A DNA stretch of 64,000 nt from Burhinus oedicnemus (Eukaryota > Chordata > Aves > Charadriiformes > Burhinidae), in the NCBI GenBank assembly GCA_008921705.1, contig VFFE01007635.1, forward strand, positions 122,056 to 186,055, given 5' to 3'. A model generated the notes under the pieces. The model was not told the DNA's origin. It saw only the letters and a program-made list of their open reading frames with translations, and did no database searches. Below, piece by piece: positions 33,008 through 46,800 of this stretch. Each line of letters begins with the position of its first letter. Position 1 is the stretch's first letter. Made by a program: the position numbers and the translations under genes.

Positions 33008-36000
33008 CTACCTCCTGTTCGGCAAGTGCACACCGTTGACAAGAGGCAGGAGCGGAGGATGGAGTTCGAGTTGTGTTAACAGTGAGAAGTGGTCTGAAGG
33101 GATGTGAGGGTGTGGACACCCAGTGATGTTGTTGTCAACCAGCCACTGAGGGTCCAAAGGCCCCAGGACACCAAGCACGTTCATGTGAGTGTTGGAATAG
33201 AAAATGTAGTCAATCACACCCTAGGGAGAAAGAGAAACACGACAGTGAGAACAGACCTCGCTCGTGGCAACCTGAACTCGACTGGCTTCTGGCTGCAATT
33301 CACAGGAAGAGGCACAGCGCTGGAATTAGGGTAAGAAACGCGTGGGGCGTTTTGCGTTCAAAGCGCTGCATCCGTTCTCATTAAGTCACTGGCCAGAGCC
33401 AGGTCCGGAAGCTTAAAAACACCAGCAAATCAAGGATTTGTGTGCGGTAGGAAAGTGTCCAGCGAGTGTAGGAACCAGTGATGAAGCACTTACAGGAACA
33501 AAGAGAAAGACAGCCAATGGTCAGAAAATTAAGACAGCATCCTGGGGAGACCAGGTCAATGTCTGCCATTTCAGAAAAATCGCTGCTTACTTTGAAATCA
33601 AAAGTGTAATTGGTGTAAGGCATCAAGTTGTTTTCATAGGCGCTCTTGAGTTGGAAGCCATGCGTAATTCTTCCTTCAGAAGCCCCGTTTTTTCCGTTGC
33701 CACTGAAGTTCATGAGACACTCGTTATAACGCAACTCCTTGAAGTCCTTGTGGTTGTCGGCTACTATGCCATTGCTTAAGTATTCCACTACACCTGTTTG
33801 CAAAGGAAAGGATTCAGGGAGTTGCTTTAAAATACAACATTCAGGGAATGTTGTTCTCGGAGTTAAAAACCAAAACACCAATAAGACACCCCATGGGATG
33901 AGAAAAGAACTTTCCATCCAAGGGGAAATCTACACAGCAGCTGTCTTGTCCACGTCTGAGCCAACCCCCTGACACGCAGCCAGGGAACTGAGGCTCTCTG
34001 GCGGTTTTGACACCATTTTTTGAGGATTACAGTAAACCTGTCGTACACGTGCTGTAGTACACACCTGACGGGGTGCTAGAGAGGCTGCTTTCATAGGTAT
34101 ACCTGATATTACAGTATCAAACGTCATGATTAGTGAAGCAAACCCGTCTCCTTAGAAAGTTTTCATCTTCCATCACAAACTCATTTGTCTTTCCTACTTA
34201 TTACTGCTGCTCAAGGCACGGGTATTTATTTAACGATTTATTTAAGATCTATTTGTGCTTTTCTACATCTTTGCAGGCGCAATCAACTTTTCTGGAGCGC
34301 ACAACTGATGATGAAAAGCAGTCTACTCAACTGGAGGACTCGCATTCTCTTCAGCCAGATTTCGAAAGACAGCTGTTACTAAGAAAGCTTTCACCCATGC
34401 CTACTCAGGGAAATGCAAACCGCCCCACCGCCCTCAGAGGAAAAGAGGATTCAAGCGTTCTAAAAATGTAAGTTAAAAATTAAGTCTTACCTGAATCAGG
34501 CAATGAGTTGAGATCCGCACACAGCACCAGAGGGATAGAGTTAGGATCTGCTGTTGGGCTACCGGGCCTGCTTGAGGCTTTCTCGAGGATATTTTTCAGT
34601 TCCGAGACAAACATCATAGTCTGAATGAGTTTCACATCTGAGTATTCAGGGTCCCAGTGCATGTGGGCATTGGCCACAATAAGCAGCTGTTTGTCCACAT
34701 GCAGCGATTTCATACCTAGATAAACAAATACATTTTTATCAGCGAAAGGCTGATTGTGTGAGTACAGCAGATTGCCCCCCAGTGAACATTCAGGGTCTAG
34801 CTACTAAGGACTCCAACTTAGACCCACCAGCAGATGGATGTACTTTCCTTGCTGGAAAAGAGGCATTACCTGGACCACTACTCCTTTCTAAATCAGCAGC
34901 ATTGACATAATACTACGTGACTAAATTTCTCCAATATAGGACAGAATTAGCCAGCGTAATCTGACGCGGTTACAGTTGCATTCCTTCTCTACTGCTCAAG
35001 TGGTCATCACTTGACCAGGCACCGCTATTCAGTATTTAAGGCACAAGGGAGTTTCCTGACTCTTAGCTGCCACAGCATGGCAAATTGTTCCCTTGGGAAA
35101 AAGCTCAAACTTCTTTAAATGAATGCAGTATGAACCTGGCTGCTGCAAAACGCTACAGCTGTTTCTACTATTTGTCTGAGCAGCAGTACTCTGAAAGATG
35201 GGGCATGAAGTCACAGGCAGCTCCTTCCAGTCATGCAATTTAGACGTTGTGCTCCTTTGCGGAAACGAGCGATGAAAAAGCAGGACATGCAGACAGAGCA
35301 GAGCAAGGTGGCAATTTTAAGTATGTTGAAACTGTCTAGTGCATCTGATCAAACTTAACGAAAATGTGACAGTCAGTCAATCAAGTGGCATGAAAAGACA
35401 CCTGATAATCTTATTCTTCTACATCAGTGCATTAGCACTGTCATATATTCACTGGGGGAGGACGGAAGGATTCTATCAAGGGGAAAAAAAGAGAGTTGAA
35501 AATAGAAGTTGAACACTACCGACAACTATTGGCATACGCATGTGAACACACTGACCTTGGAAAAGCTTAATTCTTCAAGTAGAATTTAACAGACTAAGTA
35601 AGCAGGGACAGAAGCTTGAAAGGAGAAAGCTGAATGCTGGGCATCTGGCTGCGAGTGCAACCAGACCAGGAAATCACGTCATCGGTGTCCTGTCTTAGCC
35701 ACCGACGGGCTAGCATTTCTCAAATTAGCACCGTGAACAGCATTTGCTCATCTGCAAGTATTTGGTTACCACCACCAATGGCAAGAATATTCTAGAGAGC
35801 CATATTACCTAAAGAATTACTCATGCCTTTACATGGAACTGAATAATCAATGAGAGAATCACGGTCATACTCACTTGCTCCAAATAATTCTTTGTGCACC
35901 TCTAACACCACAGCAACTCCGATGTTGTCCTTTGTCATCACTCTGTTTAACATAGCTTCTGAACCTTCGGAGTTAGCCATTGCCACCTGGTTGAACTCCA

Positions 36001-39000
36001 CTGTATGCTTCTGCACCAGCGTAAATCTGATTAAACAAAGAGAATCGCGTGTGAACACGTGTGACGTACAGCTACGCGAAAAGACATGGTTTCTATCCGC
36101 ACTCCAGTCTACCACGTCCAAGGAGATAGCCTGCAGGACGGGGTGAGACACGTTTCTTTTGTCCTCTCATTTTATAAAAGAAAAAACAGTTCTAAGAAAC
36201 ATTCCCCCAGTCAGGACAGAGCTCTCGGTCTGGCAAGTGAGATACTCTCAGGGGAGACGAGATACCTGGGGTTTCGGAAGTGTTTACTTGGTTCAGCGTA
36301 GCACCCCAAGAGCACTGTTCAGAGCAACGCTCAGAGGTTATCGCACCTCCTCAGGAGTGTTCTAGGCAAAAAATTAAGATGAGATGGTAATTAAAGGCTT
36401 GCCTTTTACTTTGGGCAAATGCAATATTAAAAACCAGCTTCTTTCAAACCACCAGCTACTACCACTGGTTTTGTGAAATTGCTTTTTTATTCCTTTCCAG
36501 CCTTAGGATGCCCGAAAAACGCCTTGCTTCGGGACAAACTGAAGGCTACCTATTGAAAGAGGTATTTTTGTTTTTGTCCTCTTAGAAATAATAAAAAAAA
36601 ATTATTTATAACAAAAAAAAAGGGTTTTTTTTGTTTTTTAACTGAGAGTGCCACAGCATAATAACCAGTTCTGTGTATATCCTTGTTAGTATCAAGGTTT
36701 GAAGATTTGAAAAACATCAGTTGTTTGTTTTCACAGACTCCCTCTATTCAAAACCAGTCGAGTTGTTTTTATACATGATCTGAAAGGCATATTTTTGTTT
36801 CTGGAAGCAAAAAAAACTCTGAAAAGGAGCTAAAGCTTTGTGAAACTTCCATTCTAATTACTGAAAACTGTTCTGAGGGAATATTCAGAGGGAAACTCAG
36901 TGTGGTACAACCCATGAGCAGTTTACACAGATGAGGAGCACGAAGGCCAGCACCTCTCCTCCCTTCCCAGTAGTCTGATGCTTTTAGTATAGCAGAACTT
37001 TTTGGATCGAGTATTCAATAATGTAATGTTTCCATTCATAAAAGCAGAGAATATTCTGTGGTCCTTTGGCAGCAATTCATATTTTAATACCTGAAGATTA
37101 AGCCAGCACAGTTTATACATCTTTAATCTTAGAGGGCATGAAAGTTCTGTCAAGCAAGGCAAATGTTTGTAGAGGTGAGGTATTTATTAGATCTGCCAAA
37201 AAGCACGTAAGTTTTTACTCATACTAGCTCTCCTGCAACTCCCGTGTTTCTGAAGAGGTATCTTTGTTCGTAGTCTGAAAGGAATGGAAGGACTCTGTCA
37301 CGAATAGAGCGGCAAAAGGGAAGGGAGGATCATTCTTCGCAGTGAACTTGATCTTTTGTTTTATAACGCTTTGGTTACCAGGCACCCTGAGACAGGAAAG
37401 CTTTCAGACCTAAATCAAGCTGGGTTTAATGTATTTTAAAAAAGCTGCTTCTGCCCCTTACTTTTCAGTTTTGAAGAATATTGCACAGCCATCCACATGC
37501 TTCTTCTCCTGCTCAGACATGATTTTGGCACGTGACTTTGGAGAAAAGAAGCCATCGTATCCTCGTTCTTTCAAGGCTGGCAGAAAAAGGGTGAAGTATT
37601 GCTCTGTTTCCACTTCCTGGAATTGAACACAAATACCTTAGGCTAACAAAGTCAAGTAAACTTTTCCTATCGCTGTATGACAACTTGGGCCTGCCTCGGC
37701 TTGCAGTCAGCAGCTCTCACCAAAGCGAAAAGCTTCTGTTTGCACAAATCATGTCACTTCCAGGATTAACGGCCTGCTGGAAACAGATTTGCATTCCTGG
37801 ATATCCTGGAATCCTCCCAAAAGGGAGAGTGACAGGCGTATTTTGAATACCCACAGATCACACCTGATATTTTTGACATCTGAATGCCGATACCGTCCTA
37901 GGTTAAAACTTCCGAGAGGTCGATAGATATCTAGCAGCAATTAATATTTAATCTGGAGAGCTCTTTGGCACAAGGGTCTCTCGCTGTTCTGTAACAATAC
38001 ATTTTGTTTGTAGTAACATTTGGTCTCGAAGAGGATTTCAGAGGTTGATGTCTTGAGGTTTTCAGACCAAGGTAACTACTCGCTTCTTATGCAAGATTTC
38101 TGCCTACCAGAACTTGCTTAAAAAATGAAAGATCAGTTTAAAGGCAGAAGCGTTCAGCTGTTCTAAACATCGGCAATAAATTTCTAATAACATAGCAGGA
38201 TACACGTACCAATGATAATCGATATTTAACTTTGACCGTGAGAGTCCCCTTGTTTGCCAATGAGAGTATTTTTGAGACTTTAACTTCTCTATCAAGCAGG
38301 AATGGACTAGGAAGAGTGGCATTTGGGGTTACAGCAGTCTATATTCTCCCCTTCTGCAGTAAACACCGTACACCCAGAGGGAGAATATTTAGCGTGCTTA
38401 TCTGAGGGGGAAAAGACCCAGACCTTTCAATGCAAATTACCTACTAATTTAGCTAATTTTATCTCACTCACTTTGTCTCATTTCATAAACCACAAGCCAA
38501 TGGGTAACCAAGGAGCCGTGCACACAGCTTGCATTGGTAAGCCCCAGAATCTGTTAGCAAGCAGGTGAATATGGTATTTTCAGGGGAGCATTTCATTTTA
38601 AAGGCAGAAGTTAATGTTTTCTGTTTCTGGTGAAAAATACAGTTATTTTCCAGTTACCTGAAGACTAATGATATCTGCATCACAGTTGACAATTTCCTCC
38701 ATGATTCCCTTTTTTCTATACTCCCAATTGAGTGCCCAAGATGGGCAGTAGCCGTAGAGCTGCCGGGTGGCATATTTATCACACAACACATTGTAACACA
38801 TAACTGTGAATGAAGCTGGAAGGAAGGAAAGAAAGGGAAAGTTTATCAGCCTCTGAAGATTACAAATGCTGAAGTTATTCAAGCCAAAATACTGAATCTT
38901 ACATGGTCTATTCTGGAGGGCCTACTGAACACAAGTCAGTGGGCTCATTCCACTAAGCGTTTCGTGCGCAGGAGTAAAAAAGGCCCTGCTGAGCCAGCAG

Positions 39001-40891
39001 TTACCATGTAAGGCTAAACTCTTCCTGAAAAAAAATCAGCATTACTACCAAAACGAGACGGCATCACGTGCGTAACAAAGCAATGCAATCCCATTTCGCA
39101 GTCAATTCTTCATTACCTTTGAGGATGGGGGAGATCTAGGGGTCGGCAACAATTAGGAACAGTCTCTCTCTGGATTTGGGGTAAGGAGAGGGAAAGTAGC
39201 CATTTCAGTGATGGAGTCAAAGCCCAGTAATTATTGGACGAGGTGCCTTCATACAGCAACTTCAGGCTTAAGTGACCTGTACAGGTCTAAAGCAAAGGCA
39301 AACCCAAGCTGCTAAAGAAGCTGTTACTGTGTCATGATACCACAGCATCAGAGAGAAATGCTGCTTTAGAACGCTTCATTTTTAGGCGGTCTGATTCCAG
39401 AACATTTGTACAATTTTCCGAGCACCTCTACAACATTTCGAAGTTGTATCAAGTTGTATCTGTGTCTGTGAAGTCTAAGGGGGAGTGAGAGGTCTGGGTA
39501 AGGGCAGGGAAAAGAGGGAGAAATGAAGTCATAAATTAGCAAGCACCTAATACGCTATTTGGTCGCATTTTTTAAAAAAAAAAGAGAATTCAGCATGCAG
39601 CTCATCAGATCATTAAACTTGAAACACACTGCTTTCACACACAAACTTCTCAGCTCCCTTAGATTTTACACCAGTTAAAAAAGATAGGCAAATGCAACAT
39701 CCTAGCACCATGCCACTGGGAAAAGACTGCTCATATTTGCAGGGAAAGAAGTGAGGTTTTACTATGAGGCTACCCCACAGCTGTATTTTTTTATACTCGT
39801 AGTCAAAGAAGATTTCCGCTGTCCAGTTGTTTCAATTTTTAGTAACAACCAAATGGCCTGTTACAGTTTCTACCATGAAATATTCCACAGCTCACTTGCC
39901 TAACACTATGCTTTCTACTGAATTCTGAATTCTGTTTCTGCTCAGAAAGTTTGATTTAAAAAAATAAAACCAGAGTCTGTAAAACTCCACTGACATACTG
40001 ATCTGTAAGGGAAATTTGAAACGGAAATGCAGAACTTAATGTTGTGGTGGCTTACAGGACTTTTGGCAACTCCCGTTTCTTCTGATTTTTTTTCCTTGTT
40101 CGTTGTTCTTTAATAGAAAAAAAGTGACAGGTGACCTTAACTGCAACATTAGCCCACCTAACACACAACCAAGGTAAGTTTTGAAGACCTGCCATCGTCA
40201 CGCTTCTAAAAAGAAAAAGTGTAGAGGACTGCCATGTTATTCTTGCTGGTTATTAATCTGATCATCTGCAATAACAATATTAGCATGTTTCTTCTTAAAC
40301 AAGCTCAGGGATGCTTTTTGAGGGCTATATTCGGGATGTGCAGGGGAAGAAGGGCCACTGGATTTGGACAGCCTGAAGAAATGCTGCCTCTTGCACTTTA
40401 CCAAAAGCAACAATAGAGGGCATTAAACTAACTTCAGTACCAGGCACTCCACGGGTTTACTTGCCGATTGGGACTTTTAGAGTCTCACTTTAGTCAGCCT
40501 GTGCAGGGACACGGCATTTGTATACAGTTATTTGACAGTTCTTATTATTTCTGAGAAATGAATTTTTTAAACAAAGCTCTGTGGCTTGGGCATCAGTGGC
40601 TACAGTGGCTACCATGGAAAAGCAATGACGGTCATCCCATTCAAATGACAAAAAGGGGTATTTACAGCATAGCTATATGTTAATTGTTTTAGTACAAATC
40701 AACACAAACTGCTACTTTCAATCTGATCCATGTGAGGCAGAAGACTTCTCTGAAAATAAAGCCAAAGAAAAGTTTTTCAGCGCATCATTGTGTGAACATA
40801 GGGAAAAGAACCACAGATTTACCTGAGGGCAGAATTTGGTCTCGTTCTTTTAAAGTAATCCATGGCCTCGGAGGCAGCTGCTCTGGATGAA
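33008..40891 (-). CDS. CNOT6L: CNOT6L exons for the nuclease (EEP) domain
   Basis: Seven exons encode the Mg2+-dependent endonuclease/exonuclease/phosphatase fold, from the linker HPEQLPPRPW through FTVMCYNVLCDKYA, the catalytic Glu exon (37462-37616), the central strands (35875-36026), the CADLNS exon (34491-34715), the NYTFDFK exon (33591-33793) and the final exon with GVIDYIFYS and SDHFS. Exon lengths from 5' to 3' are 69, 158, 155, 152, 225, 203 and 213 nt. The intervening introns (0.37 to 2.0 kb) contain no recognisable repeat or nested gene. Confidence 0.93.
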
Positions 40892-43800
40892 CTAAAGAAA
40901 ATTTAAAACAGTGATTCATTCAGGGTTTGTGTTTGTAAGTTACAATTTCTAAGTCAAAATGATGACTGAACAATAATGTTCCATACTGTGCTTTGCAACC
41001 CCAACTCCCCGAGTCTTTGCTCTCCAGGGGAGGCAGAAATAATTTAAATGGCTAGCTTACAGTAAGAGCAAATTTATCAGTTGTAAGATTCATGACTATT
41101 TTTGTCTCTTGCTTGCAAATCTAGAAGCACCAGCGAAATATTCCTGCGCTTTGAATATACTGTTGAAGAAGGAGCTGTAAATCCTGTAGTGGTTCAGACA
41201 TCCTATACTCCCCTTCTCCAAGAACCTCACCCTATAGCCATCATTCTTGCAATGTTTTAACTTAGTAGACATCAAGCGGCAAAACAGAAAGCTCAGTTAC
41301 AGAACCATGGAGCAGGATTTAAGCCGGGTACTGGAAAGTCTTAATCACTTTGGTATTTCTAGATCTAAATTTGACATTCTGCTAGCATTCGGATTATAAT
41401 TGCTACTGGAAAGTATCAAAATGGCTTCAGCAAGGAAGACTTTGCACTTTGTTGGTAACGGAAGGGTTTCAAACAGAACAGTGGGAACAACTGGCTGTAA
41501 CACGGGAAAAGCTTAGACAATATATGTCAACCTCTTCCACTGTATGCGAGTGTGTGCTTGTGCGTACGACCGGAACCGCTTGACACAAATGCAAAAGCAG
41601 TTAGAAAACACTCTCCCTTCAGTGGTTCAGAATCTCGTTTTAGCAGCGAATACTGTCAGAAATGCATGCTTTTAAACCACTTCTGTCAATCAGATTTGTA
41701 GGGCTGTCACCTGCTAGATTGTCAAGCATGTAGTTCAGTAGCTTTCGAGTTCCGTCTGGATCCTGGTAGAGGCTGAGAATATCTTGTGATAAAGGATTGC
41801 CTGCCAACAGCATAAAACAACAACTGGGTGATTAGCTGCCTGACTTTTTTGAGGCTTTCCAACCAAAGAAAATCTCCCATAATGAGAACAGACAAACTGA
41901 CCCAGCAGATATTTAGGTTGCTTAACTTGGATCTGTAGAATACCACAGTAACAGATGCTAGAGAAATAGCTAGCGCACATAGACTTTCTTCCTTCGACTC
42001 ACCTCAATCAATAAGACAGTAGGTTAAAGGGTTTATTTACCTATCTACAGATTTGAAATAGGCTTGTAAGGAAGCTTAATAGCATTAAAAAAGAAAAGCA
42101 TTGTTTTCCAAACTGGCTGGTCATTTTTGCTACAAGCTTAATATCTCAAACAAACTGTAAGAAAATGTTGAGGTAACACACAAAGGTTTTGAGCCCAGCC
42201 CCCTCAGTAATTCAAGAGTACTCCTAGGAATATTTAACTGTAAAGAACTCGCTCACCTTTCAAACCTAGGGTTTGTAGCTGGAAGAGCCGTCCAAGTTCA
42301 TAAGGCAAAACCCGTAACAGATTGTTATTTAAAAGCAATTCCCTGCAGCAAATGCAAAAACACTTTTGATGAGTATCACTTCAGAAGAGAACTCTTAAAG
42401 CGCTATATGCCGCTCGTCTTCAAAGATGACACCTTTCACCCAGAGTTTTTTTGTATTGTGGAAAGATATGCCAGTCTTCCCATTTCAAAGCACGATGAAA
42501 ATATTTTCATTAGGAGAAAAAATGCCACAAAAACCCCAAACACAAATTTAAATTAAGGAGAATTTAAACAGCAGGCAATCACCAAATCTCAAAGAATGTT
42601 TCAGAGCAGAAGACTACATAGCTTACAGACATGTATCTGTAGAGATCAGAAAAGAAGGGTAATGATCCCAAAAGTAAGTATTAGAACTGAAACTGTGCAC
42701 CAATCTTCAATTTTTCAGAATTATTTTAAATACCAGAATGGAAAGCAAAATAAAATTCTCGGTCCCAATCCCAGAATATAGATTTTTGCAAAGTTAACCA
42801 GAATAATTTCTCTCACCTGAGAGATACCATGTTTCCTAGTTCTGCTGGTAAACTTCTGAGTTTGTTGGATGACAGATCCAGGTAAACCAGATTATGAAGC
42901 TTGGCAATATCAGGTGGAATGCGAGTAAGATTATTGTCATTGAGGTGCAGAGCAGTCAAGTGCGTCAGCGACCAAAGTGACGTACTTAAGCTCCGCACTC
43001 TACCTAAAAAAGAAAAGCAAAGAACCACCTCTTCAGTCAGGTTTGCACTCTCAAACCATCAGTTACAAACTATGGGGGATGTCCGAATATGGGATTTCCA
43101 GTGTTGAAACCTTAGCACTTCACTGGAACACTCAGTGATGCTTGCAGAAGATACCTCTGTGTATCTTTTCCATGAGCAGACTTTAAATAATTATCTAACC
43201 CTCCCAGTCAGAGACTGAGGTACAGCTCTATGGAAGCAGATGTGCTACCCAAAACCTCATGTCCAATCTAAGCTAGTGTTTTAAATCACCGGGCTGAATG
43301 TGAGCCAGCCAAGCTCGAAGGCAATCTGGTAAGTCAGTTACTCCTCCTCCCCCAACTCCGAAAAACTGTTTTTACGACAGGATCCCCTATCGGAAAGGGT
43401 CTGGTGCAATTCTGGAACACCAACATCTCCGCCAAACCAAAATTCAAAACCAGATCAACTCACCCGAGATCTCTAATTCAGCCCAGTGCGACTTCTTCCC
43501 ATTGGCTACCTCTTCTGCTGACATGATGGTGTAAATTCTGCGAGGATCTGGAGGATCATATTTTTCCTTTGGCATCCCTGTTAGTCTGAAAGACCATTGC
43601 AATCATTACCGTCTGCCACTCGACAACATTTCCTCATTTCTAGCCCGCCAGGAGATGACCTTCCCCAGTGACACTCTGCAAAAACACATGCCCTGGAGTT
43701 TAGGGACAGTAAATATTATATTGACGGCAGCCCAACTGCTCCCAGCACATGGAGTTAAGCAGGTCCTCAGTCCTTTGCAAAATACGGGCCCATAATGGAA

Positions 43801-46800
43801 AAGGGTATTTCTTCCTACAAAGTTTGGTTTTCTGCAGTTATCCGCAGTGTTACCTTGTACTGCCCCAGTGCAGACTTTCTGGATTTCCTAGTTTATCCCC
43901 CAGACCGAAGCATAACCTACGTCATCGCTGAGTTATTTGCTGTGTGCAGAACCTGCAGACAAGGAATCGCTCCCTCCTGTAGCTTTCCCAGGGAACCAAC
44001 GACCGAAGGGAAGGCTCCTCTCTTTGCTTTTACAGCAATTATTTTCAACATACAAAGTCCTACTTTTGCACTCCACTTATACAAGACTTGAAATCCCAGT
44101 CTGAAGGGGAATTAGCTTGATTTTTTTTCCATTAACTGTCTAGCTTTTCTGTTTTGTGCTTTTTCATGCTCAGTATCAGTGAAGGCCTTTTTACTCCTAA
44201 TGGCCTAGGAGACATAGAACGAGCTTAGGTAAAATTCTTATTAGCTCTTCTTATGCACACAGGGTTTCAGCCCAGTCGAAAACTTTACTATCAGATGTAC
44301 TCATGTCTCAAGGGTGAGCTTGCGCACACACACACACACACATTCAACTGATCTCATTTTCAGATTCTTGTCAGAAGACAGCTCCAATGTCCCGTTCAAA
44401 AAAACATACACTTTCCAGATGACACGGGGAGCAGTTTCCGTCCATACCTCCTCAGACCACTGTGCTGGGAAAGACCGGGGGGCGGGGGGAGAGGGGTTGT
44501 TTGGTTTAAAAATGTAAGGTTAGCTGAATTTGCTGTTCACTGGTCTTTTCCTCCCCAGACACACAAAATACACAAACCTTGATTTTATGCAAATCCAAAG
44601 CAGCTGGTCTACAGGATGCATTTTTCCCCTCATACATACGTCTCTACTACAACTGGCTGCAATAGCTGTGAATCTCTTAAAACAACTATAACTCGTTAGG
44701 TTTGCTGAACTGACAAGACAGAAAACCATGAAGATTTTGAGGAAACTAGTTCAGGGTTTTTTTTCAGCTAGTCCAACTAAACAAAGATCACACGTCCCCT
44801 TTACGGGCTTAAAGTACTGCAGTTTTTTCCGACCAATGCAGATAGCCAAAAGCGTTGCGGCATTGCATAGGAGGAGTTGTCAGGGCTGTCCCCTGCGAAG
44901 GGTCTCAGTTACAGGTCCGGGGCTTCCTTCCCCGATGGACGCCCAAGGAAATGCCATTCATGCTGAATTAAGGCTCCCTGTTGGAAGTGCAGGGCAGACG
45001 CGAGCCTCACATCTAATTATAGCCCACTTCTATTTACAGGTGAAGTCTTACGGCGAGGAAAGCTACAGCGTAAGAGGATTCTGCGCTCACGCTGCTCAGC
45101 TGCAGCAATTCAGTTCGAGGCGATGAATGAAACAGATAACTTAAGGACACGGGATCAGACCTGAAATCCTCCAATCCTCGTTTCAGAACTCCAAAATCAG
45201 GAACGGTACTTCCCAACACAATCAGAGTTACAGCCTATGCTTCGGGAGTGCTAAATCTCTGGTGCTGGGGGTTTGCTGGATTTATCTTCACTGTTAAATA
45301 CATGGATGTGAGGAGGCAGGGAGCAGCTCCAGCCCCAAGAACAGATTCCTCACAGCCCCTGCCGAGAGCCACAAAAGACCTATTTCACCTTTTCTCCCGG
45401 GCATCCTTGCCCTTAGACACATATGAAACTAATCCACATTCCAGCAAGTCTCGACACGGCTCTGCCTGGATTTTGCTAGACCCCTGGAGCCGACCAGAGA
45501 CATCCAGCAGAGCCGCGAATCGCTGCCGAGAGGGGGGCCAAGATCCGACCACTGGGAGAGCTTGCAGTCCCTGGCAGCTGCGGAGAGCACGGTCCCAGTC
45601 CCGATGCCTGCGAGGAAGCACATCACAATGCTACAGCACTAATAGCCTCGAGTAGCACTGAGCGTATTATCCAATGTACAACTCAATACAAATTTTACGT
45701 GATACACACTCAAATCAAGACCACAGTCCTAGCATTTCAGACGGCATAAACGGAGCGAGTTTGTCCGTGCCAAAAAGCAGCAAGCTAGTTTTGCAGCAAG
45801 TAAAGCTGTCAGGTCACTGTCACAGAGTTACCTGCAATGATTCTTTAATAGAAAATGAAATTTCACTACCTGGCAATATTTATTTCATGTGCAAGGCATA
45901 CTGCAGATTAGAAGGAGGAAACCTAAAAGCTGGGTGGTGAAAATCAAGCAGAATACCAACAAAGGATTAAGCAGAAGGGAGAGTTTTTGGATCTTTAAGT
46001 CTTAATCATCAAACATTTGAACTGACCCAGGATGGGTCTTCATTTTGCTTCTTAATGTCATATCTTAATCTGCACTCCTACCATGTCTGGACCTAGGACA
46101 TGGCAAATTTTGCTGTCCAATACCCAGCATCGGTATTTGGGTGACTGCTCTGTAAAACACGCTGTGCTTACCGGGTCTTCTCATTCTTGTTTTCTACAGC
46201 ACGATATTACAGTAGCATCAGACCCAGGCAGATTTAAATTTCAGTTTCTGCATACCGAAACTCCTCCCTGCCCCGCATACTGCTGGCAAAAGCTTTGGCC
46301 ATGGTTGCTTCCTATGGGATTCTCAAGGTGCATTTCCAGCTAAAAAAGCAAGCGGGAAATTATGTGTTTCTGCTCGCCGTTTCATCACAGTTCAGCCACA
46401 GATGGCTAACAGCTCAGGAAGGCTCAGTCCAGCCAGGGGTCCTTGCTGTCACACGCACGTTGATTCAAAGTCTTGAAGCGGCAGCAGTCTCCTCCAGCTG
46501 CCGAGCAGCCTCGCTGGAAACCAGAGCAGGGCTCGCCGTTCCCAATGCCAGACCCCAGCTGCTTCACTCCTCGCAACGGGGGAGAAGTCGGACAAATATC
46601 CCAGGGCCTGGTGATGAAGTCTTTAAAACCGTGGTGGTTAGACCATCTGAGTCACCCCACACTTATCCATACCTGCCCCCAGGCCAAGAGATGACCACTG
46701 ACCGGGTGACACCATCAAAAAGCTTCAGGATTACAGTTTCCTCCTTGGCAGGGAACCCAATTAAATTATGTTGAAGTATCGCTCGTTATGCGAAGTGCTC

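Noticed and set aside
43256..43260. ATGAG near exon 3 as the CNOT6L start exon
   Set aside because: The following donor would be GTTTTG, which is very weak, and the gap to exon 3 would be only about 330 bp.
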